A DNA stretch of 64,000 nucleotides from the NCBI GenBank assembly GCA_020809705.1, contig CP085826.1:6944001-7008000 (forward strand), written 5' to 3'. Source of the DNA: Calonectria ilicicola. Its lineage: Eukaryota > Ascomycota > Sordariomycetes > Hypocreales > Nectriaceae. The position numbers were made by a program, and so were the translations under genes. Of the stretch, positions 10,401 to 23,266 are shown piece after piece; the stretch's first letter is position 1, and each line of letters opens with the position of its first letter. The notes under the pieces are model-generated. The model worked only from the letters and a program-made list of their open reading frames with translations. It did not search any database and was not told the DNA's origin.

Positions 10401-13400
10401 GGGCTCGCTGTGTCGGATACTGTCGTCCTCGTTGTACTCGGGGCCACGGAATGTGTAGTATCCGGGGTACGAGCCATCGTTGCGACCACAAATAAAGGTG
10501 ATGCGGCGGACGCGACGGGCCAAAAGCTCGTCCTTGAACTGCTGGACGATGGGCACGATACGGGCCAGAGTGTTCTGGTCACCGCTGCCCTCGGTGTCCC
10601 GGATGGCAACGTTGATAACGGCAGAAAGCTCTTCCTCTTCCTCCTGCTTGGGAGGGGGAGCAGGCTTACGCTTGCTGCTGAGGTCAGGGATGAGACCAGG
10701 GGTGGTTCGCGACTTGGCCTGCTTCTGCTCGTGGGCAAGAGCCTCAAGAGCCTTCTGGATCAGGTCCTCAGCATCATCAATGTACTTGCAGGGCACGATG
10801 ACACCCTTGCGAGTAGGTTCCTCCTCCCACTTGTGAGAGAGGTAGGACATGTCACTGATAGAGTGGATGCGGTTGAACTTGAACTCTCCACCGCTAGGGG
10901 TAGCAGGTGTGGAGGGAGCAGCAGACTGGAGAGGGAGACCGTACTCGGACTGGCCAATCTTGCGGAGCTGGAAGTCCCAGGACACGAACTGAGGAGACTC
11001 AGTCTCATCGGCGTGGTACTCAATCTTCTTGAGAATGTACGCACGGTAAGCACGGCGAACGTAAACCTCAAGAGAGGCCAAGTTAACCCAAGGATCATCG
11101 TGGGCAAAGAAGAGGGTCAAGACATCAAAGACAGTGTACTTGGAGTCGACAACCTCCTTGATGATGTCCAAGCTAGGCTCACGGTGGTCCCAGCCAGTCT
11201 CACCGTATCGCGACTCGATGACGGAGGAGCGAAGGATGTGCTCCATCTGAGCAGTTCGCTCTTCCAGGGAAGGTAGAGCGCACTGGATCATGATCTCACG
11301 AGCCTTGAGAGACACCTTAGAGGTGGATCGCGAGGACTGGAGCTCAGTCAGCTTACGGAAAGTGTCACGCAGACTTCTAGCGATGCTGCCGACATGAGGC
11401 TTGTTGGGGCGGTACTCCTCAAGGATGGCGAGGACAAGGGAGCTCTTGGCGCTGACACGACTGTGGGACAGAACGGTCTGGACAACCTTGGGGATGTCCT
11501 CCTTGTTTTGGTCACGCAGCTTAAGAATGACAGCATCCTCCTGGGGCTGGTTCATGAAGAGGTTTTCAACTTCAAAGTAGTTCTCGAGGAGACCACGGAT
11601 GACGTTGAGCTCTCGCACCTTCTGACCGTCAATGTACATATCCATGACAGTGGTAAGAGGAGCAAGAGTCGACTTCAGAAGCGTGGCATCAGCCTCGGAC
11701 ACGTTATCCTCGAGGAACTTGCTGAAAGCCTTGCTAAGAGCCTTAGCAGGGAACTCAATGTTGTGTCGCGACTTGGCACGGTCGACAATCTGAGTGAAGA
11801 GAGCGTCAAGCTTCTGGGGCATACGGGAGTGCAGAGCGGAGAAGGAGGCGTTCCACTCAGAGAAAGGGAGCTCAGGGTCACGGAGCACCTCAATCATCTC
11901 CTTGAGGGTAGGAGCCATGATGACGGAGTTGTCGTAACCGTTGAGGATGTTCTGGAGGGTGTTGAACAGGACGGAGTATCGCTGGGAGGGCTTGTTTCCA
12001 ACGAGGACAGGCTCGCCATAGACGGGGATCTTGTCAACGAAGGCCTGAGCCTGCTTGACGCGGCTAGGGTCATCCAGGGCAAGGATTCCGAGGATGTCAC
12101 CAGCCTCGAGGGTGGCTCCGGGCTGCTTGATGAGCTGCACAATACCATCTTCCTGGGCAACTAAGGGCATGTACATCTTCATGACCTCGACCTCAGCAAA
12201 GGTCTGGCCAGCGGTGACGTGAGAGCCGTTCTCAACGGTGTACTTCACCAGCTTACCAGGACTGGGGGATCGGAGCTGTGTGGGGTCGTTCTCCTGCTCG
12301 AGCAAGCAAGTCTTGTTGTCAACGGAAAGACGGGTGGCACCAACTTCCTCCTTCCAGTAGACGTTGTGGCTGCGTCCATCGAGAAGAATAAGAAGACCAC
12401 CGTCACTCAGGGCACGCACACCAACTGAGCACTTGGAACCGTTGATGAAGAGGTGGTAGCTATCAGCGCTAGCACGGGTAGCGGTAAACTTGTATCGGTA
12501 GCCCTCGTAGATGAAGTCAACGGTGAAGACAGTCTTGAGAATGTCCTTGGAGGGGACCTGACCCTTCTCGAGACCAGCTCGGTACTCAGCAATGCTGCCC
12601 TCGCTAGCAATGTGAGCCTTGGTGACAGCACCACACACCACGGCGAGCATGGGGTCAGGGCGCTCAGCGGTAAGACGCTTAGAGATGAGCTCATCCAGCC
12701 AGCCGGTGGAGATGGTGTTGTCCTCGAAAGCTTCAGTCTCTAGGAGCTTAATGAGATACTCGACGGTGGTTCGGAAATCACCACGAATGCTTAGCTCCTT
12801 GAGGGCGACAACCATGTGTTTCCGCGAGGCGGATCGGTTCTCGCCATAGGCGAAAATGTGACCGAACTGACTGTCGGAGAAACTGTGAATACCACCCTGG
12901 GCGGCGACGGAGAAGTAACCCCATACGTTGGAGCTACTTCGGAAGTTAAGCTCGTGCATCACACCATTAGAAGGCTTGAAGCCCTCACCGGGATCCTCAG
13001 AGGTAATTCGGCAGGCTGTGCAGTGACCCTTGGGCTGGGGTCGTCGCTGGCTCTGAGCAGTGCCCTCATTCTTGAAGTCAAAGTCAATCTCGAGCGAGGT
13101 CTTGGGGTCAACACCATAGAGGAGTCGAATATCACGGATTCGGTGCAGGGGCAGACCCATGGCAATCTGCAGCTGGGCAGAGGGAAGGTCAACGCCGCTG
13201 ACCATTTCAGTGGTGGGATGCTCCACCTGGAGACGGGGGTTGAGCTCCAGGAAGTAGAACTTATCGTCGGCGTGGGAGTAGAGGTACTCGACGGTACCGG
13301 CGGAGACGTAACCGACCAGCTTTCCGAGACGGACAGCAGCATCCTCCATAGCCTTGAAGGTGTCGGGGTTGGCAATAGTGACAGGAGCCTCCTCAATAAT

Positions 13401-14766
13401 CTTCTGGTGACGTCGCTGGACGGAACAGTCACGGCCGAAGAGGGAGATGTTGTTGCCGTACTGATCAGCCAGCAGCTGAACCTCCAAATGTCGGGCATTG
13501 CCAGCCAGCTTCATGATGAAGATGGGAGATCCGGGGATCTCGCTGGCGGCGGCATTGTACAGGGCCTCGAAGCCGTCCTCAGACTCGGCCTTTCGAATAC
13601 CCTTACCACCACCACCCTCAGAGGCCTTAATCATGACAGGGAAGCCAATCTCCTTGGCCTTTTCCAGACCCTCCTCCCATGATGTTACACAACCCTTGGC
13701 ATAGATGTCGTCGGCAACAGTAACAATACCCTTGTTATCCACTTCGACATCGCTTACGCCGGTTCCCGACCAGGGAATACAGGGCACATCGGCATGCTGT
13801 GCTACAATTGTGGAGGAAATCTTATCACCCAGTGATCGCATAGCAGACCCTGGAGGGCCAATGAAGACGATCTTGTTGGGTGACGCGGCCAGCGACTCTG
13901 GCAGCTTTGGGTTTTCGGATGCGTGACCCCTGTGGCGCATGCATGTCAGTATAATGTCACTCATGATCCTGCCATTGGGCCTCGTTGCGGTGTGGGGAGG
14001 GGCAGCTGGCCCGCGAATTTGGGCGGTGGAAAATGTTGGGGGGGAAAGCAGAGGGGGCGCAACTCACCATCCAGCCCATACTGCGTGAACGCCCATACGC
14101 TCAGCGATATCGACAATTAGTTCGACGTTGGCATAGTTGTGGTTGTTTGTGCCTCCGGGGACCTCGACGTAGTGGTCTGCCATTCGGATGTAATCTGCGT
14201 TGGCCTGCAGATCGTCGGGGGTTGCCATCACAGTGAAGTGAATAGCTCGCTCGTCGCCGAATGTCTCGTAGGCCCATTTTCGGACTGATCGAATCTCCTT
14301 GACGGCGGCGATACCGTTGTTGGCGATAAGAACCTGCGTAAGGAAGCTCGTGTCAGCAAACACCATCCACTACAAGGTCTGGTTGCGCCCCCTCGGGGTA
14401 GGATCGGGGCCTTCTCAGGGACCGAAACATGAATCCCGCCGAACAGGAAGGTTTTCGGCTCCCGAGTGAGCAGCAGAGCAGCGGCAGGCAAGGCAGCGGC
14501 CGGCAACTGCAACTGCAACTGAGGGGATTGCCATGCGGCACAGTTCATGCGGGTAGGCTGGAAATACTCACATTGGTGATAACGGTGTGACCACCGTTCT
14601 GAGCAACAAAGTCCTTGACTTTGCTGGGAGGAGCGTTCTCCAATCTGTTACCACCGATGAAGTGGTCTGCGATCTTGAACTTCTCGGCATACGACATTTT
14701 GCCATTGACGTAGGGCACCGACCGCCCATTGGCACCCTCGGGGGCACCAGCTGAGATCTCAGTCAT
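7477..14766 (-). CDS. acc1: Acetyl-CoA carboxylase, multifunctional cytosolic form
   Basis: Four exons on the minus strand (14572-14766, 14068-14333, 9068-13929, 7477-9014) join in frame to 2286 residues, the normal length of fungal ACC. The enzyme makes malonyl-CoA from acetyl-CoA, bicarbonate and ATP, the committed step of fatty-acid and polyketide synthesis. Domain order is visible: biotin carboxylase with [15 protein letters not shown] near residue 66 and the ATP-grasp loop [13 protein letters not shown]; biotin carboxyl carrier domain with EVMKM, biotinyl lysine at about residue 738; the long central region; then the carboxyltransferase domains with [17 protein letters not shown] and [21 protein letters not shown]. 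It ends [10 protein letters not shown]. The start ATG begins [16 protein letters not shown]. The introns are 238, 138 and 53 nt. A longer leader intron may exist upstream (see separate entry). The gene is expected to be essential. Confidence 0.97.
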
Positions 14767-15842
14767 GGCTGCTGTGCTGTGTATGTGTGAAATGGGGGAG
14801 AAGAAGGAAGGAGAGAAGTGAAGAACGGAGGAGGAGGAGGAGCGAGGAGCGGTTTGTTTATTGTCGTTCGAGGAATAGGATTGAAAGGACGGCGATGGGT
14901 GATGTCGCAGTCTCGGTCAAGACCAGGGCGTCATGAACAGGGCAGGGGTAGCTCCGGCCGAGAAAAAAAACAAGCCACCTGCGAAGGGGAGCTTTTTGCG
15001 TTGGGTGGGCGGGTTCTGGTGGTATAACGCTAAAAATACAGTGGAGGGGCCCCTTTGTTGTAAGCTTCCAAGAACAGGCAAACTCCCCGGATGGGCGATG
15101 AGGAAAAAAGAGAAACCTTTGCAGGCGAGGATTGGGGGAAGGAGGGATTAGAAATGGAGGAAAGATAAAAGAGGAGGAGGAGGAGGCGGGGGGTTCAAGA
15201 AGAAGTCAATCGCCAGAAATGCGGGAGATGCCAGGGCAAATAGTAGCCGATGTGTCGTGGCTGGTGGCAAGCTTCGGCACCTGGGGACGCACTACACTAG
15301 AACTGTTGGGAGACAAGCCGTCAGCCGGGAGAGCAACAAAGCAGAATCGACGCCCCAAAGAAAAAAAACTGAGTGGAAACGCCGCTTCCGGGCAGGTCTT
15401 GGTTCGTTCAGGCACGCTGCCAGTAGTGGGCTTTGAGTGCCCCTCCAGTGGATCCCCCGCCAATCAACCCCCCGTGGCCCAGGCGGCTCCGGGGTGGGAA
15501 GCTCTGGTTTTACGTGGAACCACCCCCCTTCGCACGGCTTCTCCCCAGCAAAGTTGATGATGGGTGTGGGGACGCACACTCGGGACACCAAGGAAACCGT
15601 GTGTCGGCCGCCCGCGGAGTGCGTTTTTTTGAGATGAGGTGCCGCCGCAACGACAAGGTTGATGAAGATGGCTTCAAAGGAAATGACGTGCAAGTGGAAA
15701 AAGGAAATAAGGGGTCCGCCAGTGCGGTATAGTGCGGTTTGCGACCAAGTTATGATGGAAGCAATTGCTATAGACCGGGGACCGAATCGGGATCCGGGAC
15801 ACGGGATACGGGGCACGGGTTTCAAACTTCGGGCTTACTTAC
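14767..15842 (-). promoter_or_regulatory. ACC leader with a possible long 5'-UTR intron
   Basis: On the minus strand a strong donor (ATGTAAGTAAG, GT at 15842-15841) lies about 1.07 kb upstream of the ACC start, and acceptor-like ACAG sites lie 6-12 bases before the ATG (14771-14780). Together they would define a leader intron of about 1.07 kb. No coding frame of substance lies between. It is a sequence-based guess; only cDNA ends would settle it. Confidence 0.3.
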
Positions 15843-18800
15843 ATGAGCTGAAGCTGGGCTGTAGTTGACGGTTCGATATGGTACTAAAACAAAAAAGAGA
15901 GATAAACTGAACAAGCAGACGGTGGGGGGTTTTTCTCTGCGTGCAGCCTTGTCAATCTAGAGAGGATTCCTGAGGTGAACGGATAGTCGTTGGATTATAT
16001 GTCTCGCCCAAAGTCAATTGATATCACACCCGCTGTGCTCGGAAAGCAAGACAGACAAGGAAAAAATCGAGGAATAAAAAGATGGCCAAGCGAAAAAAGG
16101 AACGAGCAACATCCAAAAATGGTCCAATTGTCGGCTCTTAATACATCTCACATCGACACTCTTTTTTAATTTAGTCCCGTCAGCCTTCTTGTCCTTCAGC
16201 TCATCAACAGCGCCTCGCTCCACTGGTTGCATCGGCCCTCCGGTAGAGACGCTCAAGATGACAGACAAAACCACCGCCGGCTCCGTCACGAAAAGGTAGA
16301 CTAGTTTTTATGTCTCTCTAATGAGAGCAGCGATTTGCTGGTATTTCTGTCTCAGGTTCCACATTCCCTCCGCCGCGCATCGGGGGCGGTTTCTTTGATT
16401 GAGAGCATTGCTGACAAGCTCGGCGGGTTTGATAGCACAGCCCTCTCTCGGTGCGGCTGGACGACGATGGCGGCTGACGGAATCGACTGTGCTTATGGGA
16501 GTCAAGCCCCCCTCCGGAGCCCTACTTTTCCCCTCTCAGCAAGAGATCGTCTATCATGCAGCCCAGGCAGCGTTCACAAACTCTACTCCTACGCTATGCT
16601 ATGCTAAGTCTTTTGCAACTCTCTGCAACACACATCGCAGCATGCGGCGTGTGCGTAGCGAGAATGGGGCGTGCGTGGGCGCCCGGTCCGGGGTGTTGGG
16701 TTGGGCAGGTCAGTCAGGATCGGGAGTGGGGAACGCTTCTCACCATCTATCTCATCGAGTGCTGGCGTCACATCGCATCGCATCCCTCCCGTTCCGTTCA
16801 GGTTCATGTGGGTGACGTAGAAGCCTCTTTTTCGCTCTCTCCCCTGCTCTCTCTTATATCTAAACCAAGACATGGGCACACGCAACCCAACCCACGGGTT
16901 TCAAGATAAACGGGGATGCTGGAAATAACCGGAACGACGGCCCTGCCCATTCAACCGCGTCCAGGAACAAGAAACCTAAAAGTTGAATGGGCAGGCAGGC
17001 AATCTGGATGGATGCTGAATCTGGAGAACAACTACACCACGAGACGAGGGGTGGTGCCAACGAGGTGGTGCGCGCAACGTGTTTACGTTCGGGTCCTCTC
17101 CAATGCCCCTCTTGGCCCCTTTCGGTTGTCAGGGAGCCCATTATTGGGATTAGGATCCATCCAAGAAGATTAAAATGCCAATTCCATCATACTCGAAGCA
17201 GCCTAGCATAGCGCACATGATGACCTCCCCCCGTTGCATCCATCACATTCCGGCGGACACCCATTGGCATCCCTGCTTTTCCCCATCATTCAACAGACAG
17301 ACATGAGGCCAAGGCACAAGAGAGACGAGACAGAGGCAGCGCCAGACGCCAGACGCCAGAACAGCAGCACACACAGACACACACCGTCACATCCCCCATC
17401 ACGCCGTAGCACCCCCGCGCCGCATCAAACTGTGCATTCCAACAAAAAATAAAAAAAAGATAGGCCAGTCGCCGTCCTGTAGAATGGCTTCACTTACATG
17501 CGCGCCCGCTTTCTGGCCCCCCACCAACCACCAGCAACACGCCACCTGAGTTTTGAATTCCACCTCGTTCTTGAGTGTCCTGCAAGGGAATGACAAGGCA
17601 CAACCAATCCCATGCGAGGCCATCCCAATCATTGACTTCCCTTTTTGCCGCCGGGTGTCCCACCCGGCTTCCCGTCTCCAGCAAAAATTAAAGGCCACTT
17701 GGGTTAAAAAAAAAAAAAAATTGGTGTCTTTTTTTTTTTTTTTGCGCCCCCCAATTGTTGAGAAGATACTTTGCTACATGGAAAGCTGTTCACCCAAAAA
17801 CCCCAATCCTGACCCCCCCAGCGCGCGCCAATCACTGCCGTTCCCGCCCACCGCATGCGCCCCACGAAGTGCACAAACCAGATTTGGAAGTCAATGGAAA
17901 GAAACACGGGTTCGGCGCATTATCGTAGTGGCCTAGGGAAAGCCGGCCATCCTCCGAATCCCCAACATGTTGGCCCCAGTCCGTGGCCCGGCGGAGATAC
18001 GGAGATCTCGGGCCACCCGGTTCGGTCTACGGGCTGGCTCTGGCTTTGCTGCTGCTGCACACGCTCTTGGTCTCCTGAAGGGAAAAGCTTCTTGGACCTG
18101 TCAGAGTCAGCATTTGCCCGTTGGTGGCTTGTGTCCTCCCCAATGCCAACCATTAGAACCGTTGCGCACTCTCGGCTATCGAAAGCTAATCGCAATTGGC
18201 CGTCTTGTTGGGGGCGCGAAACACGAGTTCCCCTGCCTTGCCCATCGCCCGCCATAGCTGAGAGTCAAGGGATCAAATCAACGGGTTGGGGCTAGTTGGG
18301 TTTGAATGACGGACATCCTTCAACCGTCTCCGGGTTCCCGCGATGGCATCATCGTCTCCGGGAAGTCCTCGCCCGTACCGTCACTTACAAGAACAAGAAC
18401 AGTCAGTCATTCATCTTCACCTGGAAGCATCGCCGCAGACAAGTCACATTGGAATGCTCAGCAAAACCTTGTTTGTTTGTTGTATGTATCCGTTTATTGC
18501 TTTGTGTGTTTGTTCGTTCTGTTCAACTTAGTTGACGTGTGTTGCCTGGCTATTTAAATTCTCATGTCCATCACACACACGTTTCCGCAGTCTGTTTCTA
18601 CAACTCTCGTCCGAGAGCCTCATCCTCCTCCTCCTGTCTCACTTTCCCCCTCATTTCTAATCATCTCCAGCAAGGTATATAACAAAAGAAACCCGAAAAA
18701 ACAAAGGGAAAAAAAAAGTACTAATAATTTGATCAACCGCGGGCCGCGTCCTTCAGCCTTGTCAGGCATGACACCACTCCCCACAGCTGTAGCCTCCGCG

Positions 18801-19409
18801 CGAACCTCTTTCGTCGTGCTAGCTTCACATCGCGTTCCCCAGTATTACCCGCCTCATCAACCATCCCATCTCGTCCTATCAGATCCAGCCCGGGCCAGCT
18901 CAGCCTGCCTTTACCCCAAGGTCTCTTTGCAGGTGCCGCCCGTAGCTCGTTCACACGCACATCCGCGCACCCTCCCTGGTCCGCTCTGATCAGACACCCC
19001 TTTCCCCAGAATTAGTGCCCCGGCTGGCCAGGAACTGTGCCGTGTGTGTTGTTGCTTAAAATATCAAGTGCCATCTCTTCATAAACATCCGTTAACCCCT
19101 TCCCCAATGCCCAATATCCCAGGATGAACTAATCAAACACTGAAAAAATCCATCTTTGCCAAGAGGGGAAGAGAGAAAAGAAGAAATTTCATAAGGTTTC
19201 ATCAACTCCGTCTTCGCCTCCGTGTATGCCGTGCGCCCGTATCGAACAAATGCCAGACTTTACCCACCCCCGATGCTATGCAGTTATTGTTGTAGAGTGA
19301 GTGGTGAATCCCGTCTGGTCAGCCCGCTCCAGGCAAAAATCAAAGTAAAGATTATACAAACCCGGGAGATCCAGGCAAACCAATCAATATGAACAGAATA
19401 GAAATGCCT
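15843..19409. other. Long gene-free region
   Basis: About 3.6 kb without a gene I can support. The open frames on both strands have no recognisable domains and biased low-complexity composition. Content noted: a CT-rich block, an A15 run (17706-17720) followed after 8 bases by a T15 run (17729-17743), and a T-rich segment near 18470-18540. The right end should carry the 3' untranslated region of the minus-strand nudE gene. Confidence 0.5.
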
Positions 19410-21241
19410 TTAGTACGTCTCCCCCAGGTCGGCCAGCTTTCTCTGGCTGGAGATGCTTGATCTGGACGTGTTGCTCGTTCTTCGGCCACCGCTGTGGCGT
19501 CGGGTAGCTGGCATTGGGATTGAGCTGCTCGCGCCCCCTTCCATGCCCATCCTTGAATACGTGCCCCGTCGGCTTGGTGTCCTCAGCTCGCCGTCCTCAT
19601 CTTCCTCCTCTGCCAGATCATGGCTGATGCTAGCAGAGTGGCCGTGCAGGGAGCCACCGAGAGAGGATCGGGGTCTGCCCATTGGAGTTCGTGTACCTGA
19701 ATGCGACGTACGAGATGCGGGACGGGGAATCATGTCGGTTCGAGATGGAGGTCGGGCGTAAGACGAGACGCTAGCCCGCGAACTAGGCCGGCTGATCTCA
19801 GAGCCAGGTCCCCTGTCAGGAAGGGGGCCAAAGGACAGGCGGCTCACGCCAGATGTGCTAAGCCGGGGAACGTGGCTTCCCTTTGATGTGGACTGGCCGT
19901 TTGTCGGTGTGGTCTCGTCGCCCGCTACAGACGAAGTGGTGGATCCCACAGTGCGCTTGCGAGATCGGACCGTAACCGTCGAAGGCACATGGGAGCCCCT
20001 GAAGAGGTTGTCTCGAGGCGAGGCGCGAGGAGGTGTGTGAGTTGGGCCAGGAAGCTTGGAGCGCACAGAGTGGACGCGGGCCTCGAGTCGTTGCATCTGG
20101 GCCGTGAGAGACCGGATGTGAGAAAGCGAGTTGGTGGGCGCAATCTTGTGCGAGGCAGAGCGAGGTCCAGGTCGGTTCGCAGGGGTTCGGAGAGTTGTCG
20201 TGCCACCAGTCGAGATGCGGCTGCCAGGCACGCGGGTAGATGTTGTAGTAGGCTTGGCACCGCGTGGCTTGGGAGTAGTGCTTTCGTTGGCAGAAGGTAG
20301 GCGAGACTTTCGGGTTTTGCTGGGAGCAGGAGTCCGTGTGGACGAAACTTTGGGAAGAGGTGCTGAAGCATCCGACATGGGCGGGGAGGGTGGATCGCGC
20401 AGATCAGAGAGAGAGTCAGAAGGTAGAGGCGACTTGGACTCGGGAGGAGTGGTGATGAGAGGAGAGCTGGCGGTGGAATGAGGCGAGTTGTCATCCTTGT
20501 CAAAGGTAGGCGATCCGAGGACGGAGAGGTCGGTTGAAATAGTTGACAGATGGCGCGCTTCCTGCTTCTTGAGCTTGTCCTGCAGAAGCTCGGCTTCAAT
20601 CTTGAGATCGCCAAGCTCCTCGCGCAATCGTTGCGACTCAATGCGCAGCTGCTCTCGCTCCTGCTCGCCAATTTTAATTTCTTCCTCCATCAAGACGCCG
20701 CGTTCGATGGCCTGATTGTACTTGGATTCCATGTCCTCGAGGGATGACGTGGTGTTGCGCGCCTGTCGCTCAAAGTCATCGTTCACGACCTCGATATCAC
20801 GCAGCTTGAGCTGCAGAGTGCGGTTCGAATCTCGCAGAGTTGTGATTTCCTTCTCCAGCTGATGCTGCGCGGCGCTGGTCTCGGTCTTGGATTCCTTGTA
20901 TTTTCTCTGCGCACACATCGTGTCAGTCCAGTCCAGGCCGTTTGCGAACTGAGACGACCACCGCAATGCATCTCAACGGTGGCGGTTTCATTCGGGGACT
21001 CGAGACATACCTTCCACTCTTCCACCTCGAACCCAAGAGTTTCAGCCTTCTCCTGCAAAACTCGCTCCTGCTTCTCAGCTCGCTCGATGTCCTTTTCCAG
21101 CTCCTGCTCGAGCTCCCTGCTCGACTCCCTGAATTCGGCTAACTCCATCTCGAGCTGCTCATACTGGGCCTTGTACCAGGTGATGGCATCTTCGGGGGTG
21201 GTGATCTCGCTTGGAGGCGAGGACGGCGGTTCGGATGCCAT
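19410..21241 (-). CDS. nudE: Nuclear distribution protein NudE/NDEL1-like
   Basis: Two exons on the minus strand (21011-21241 and 19410-20906, 104-nt intron) give 575 residues. Residues about 17-190 are almost continuous coiled coil, starting ITWYKAQYEQLEMELAEFRE and running through the LQLKLRDIEVVNDDFERQAR and MESKYNQAIERGVLMEEEI segments that mark the NudE family. The C-terminal two-thirds are Ser/Thr/Pro/Arg-rich and disordered, with many SP/TP sites. NudE binds Lis1/NudF and dynein and is needed for nuclear movement and hyphal growth (ro-11 in Neurospora). The start ATG (MASEPPSS) is followed at once by the conserved coiled coil; upstream in-frame sequence looks like leader. The spliced junction VEEWKRKYKESK restores an unbroken heptad pattern. 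The family call is secure. Confidence 0.94.
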
Positions 21242-23266
21242 GGTGGAGGATTCGCGACGCTGTTCAGTCAGGAGGAGTGGACTGGTCGGGATCGCATGGG
21301 CGGTGGCGGGGTGGTTAAGGGGCAGGTGAGGCGAAAAAGAAAGGCAGCGGAGGGCTCGGGCGGGACAGAGTCGGGCGATGGCACTTTTGAGGAGAGTCCC
21401 CAAGTGCGATCAATGGTATCTGGAAATCTCATGGCTGGTCAGTCTGCAGAACGGCACCATGAGGCACGGGGCAGAACAGAGACACATCACTCACCGATAC
21501 CGACCAGCCTCCGATTTCTGGCTCCGTCCGTGTGGCTGGAATCCGGACGTCGTCTGGTGCAGCAGCCGTGACTTACCTGGGCGGCTGTTGCTGGTGTCGT
21601 TCCTGTCGAAAAGCTGTTGGTTAGTAAAGAAGCAGCCGCTGGGGCGCCGAGTTGCAGAGAAACGGCACCGCAATCGAGGTTGAAGGGGATGCGGTTCGTT
21701 TCTGTTTTGGCTCGTGACGGGACCGTCTTGAATGCGACACTTGGGAACACTTTGGGCGCCCCGTTTCTGCCAGGACACACGGTGCTAGGCCCCATTGGGC
21801 TTGGTCGCTGGGAGCCACAGCAACAGAGCGCTGGCTGGCCCCACCACTGATTGGGTCACAGTTCACTCAGTTTGTTGACGGCGGCCCCCCCTCTCAGCAG
21901 GGTCAAACAGGGCCACGCAGAGCCAAGGAGCAAGCAAAAAGGCCCCTAGAAGGCCCCCCTACACTGTAGAAGGCCCCTTTGTCTGTGTCACGTGGAAGCC
22001 CCTGTGCCTGTGCTCCTCCTAGCCCGGCTCTCTCCCGTCCGTTGGGGCTGTCACTGCGGTGTCTGCGCGGGCTGCACTGCTTGTCCGCACTGCCGGCAAA
22101 CGCACTGCTCCAGGGGCCAAAAGCAAGGCACATACCGTGTGTGTCTACCGTGCGGCGGCTCCATCATCCATCCATCCCTTATTAGCGAAGTCACCCTGTG
22201 TGTGCTTCTCTGTGTACCTGGTGCACGCCAGCCGAGACCAACTGAACACCTCCTGCTCGCCTCCCCTCCCCTCCCTCCCACTCCCACGTCACCCGTCAGT
22301 CATCAAAGAGGGGTCGGGTCGCTGGGCTTGTTGTTATTTTGGGCGTCTTCTATTTATTTCTCCCGCGTGCTATGCCAATCCCCCGACCGGCCCCTACCCT
22401 GCAACAATGACATCCGCATCGAGCCCTCGTAAACAACTCGCTGCATTCCACCCGCGACGCCAGAACGCCGTCCCTCTCAGGTCATCTCGGCTTCTTCATG
22501 CTTAATTTACCCAGCTGCCTCACAGCCTCAAACTCTGGCTGCGAATTAGGCGCAAATCCTCATGCACTGTGGTCAGGCCCCCATGTCCTCCACTTAATGC
22601 AAGACAAAATCCCCTGCTCCTCCCACCCAACGATATCCACGTCACTCGCAGCCCGTCCCGTCCCGCGAAAACACATGGGGCACCAACTTCTGGCTAAAAT
22701 TCTACACAAACCATCTGCTACTGCTGCAGATTCGATCAAAGATGTGAGCCACCGCCTGCAGAAAAGAGGCTTGGCCAGAGGTGCAAAAAATTCACCGTGC
22801 CTCCGATCTGCAATGACCTGTCATGCTGTCAAATGTGAAAATACCCCTGGCGCTTACCCTGATGTCATTCATGTCTCAATACAAACTTCCGACCTCCCAT
22901 GTCTCGTTACGAACGTGGTCGGCATATTTGTACATATTAATCATAAAAATCCAGGAACAAGTACCGGTCAGCCCAGCATTTTCATTTCATTTTTTTTCTT
23001 TCTTTATTCCCATAGCGACATAATATTGCTTGGGCAAATTTGCAGTCTCATATAAATAATCCTGCCCACTAGCTTCCCCTGTCATGACTGTCGAGCTGTA
23101 GCAAGTTTTCCCCGGTCGCCCATGAGACTCTACTCTGCAACAAACTACCCTACGGCTTCAGGTGACACCTTGGCCCAAAACGGTCGTCATTGTCTTTCTT
23201 TAACAATAAAAGTGGTAAAAATCATTAGTGTACTACAATGGTATCCTAGGTCAACTTTTTCATTCC
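21242..23266. other. Intergenic region between nudE and the Doa10-like gene
   Basis: No supported gene. It includes the nudE promoter and the 3' region of the minus-strand ligase gene. Short frames beginning at ATG 22407 and TTG 22498 were considered and not accepted. A T-rich patch lies at about 22989-23004. Confidence 0.5.

Noticed and set aside
9204..11276. A 690-codon open frame on the plus strand and other long frames opposite acetyl-CoA carboxylase (7723-9045, 11394-12164, 12816-13682)
   Set aside because: They lie antisense to a well-supported conserved gene and arise from its codon bias. Their composition is odd and no domain is visible.
15292..15825. A 177-codon minus-strand frame upstream of acetyl-CoA carboxylase
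   Set aside because: It lies in the likely leader region and shows no domain or credible start.
16258..16398. A possible tiny spliced gene beginning MTDKTTAGSVTK with an intron to the CAG near 16354
   Set aside because: It would encode only about 26 residues, the donor is weak and no homologue is known to me.
22498..23055. A 185-codon plus-strand frame, and a short ATG frame at about 22407
   Set aside because: The longer frame begins at TTG and ends in low-complexity sequence; the short one has no good donor or acceptor to extend it.
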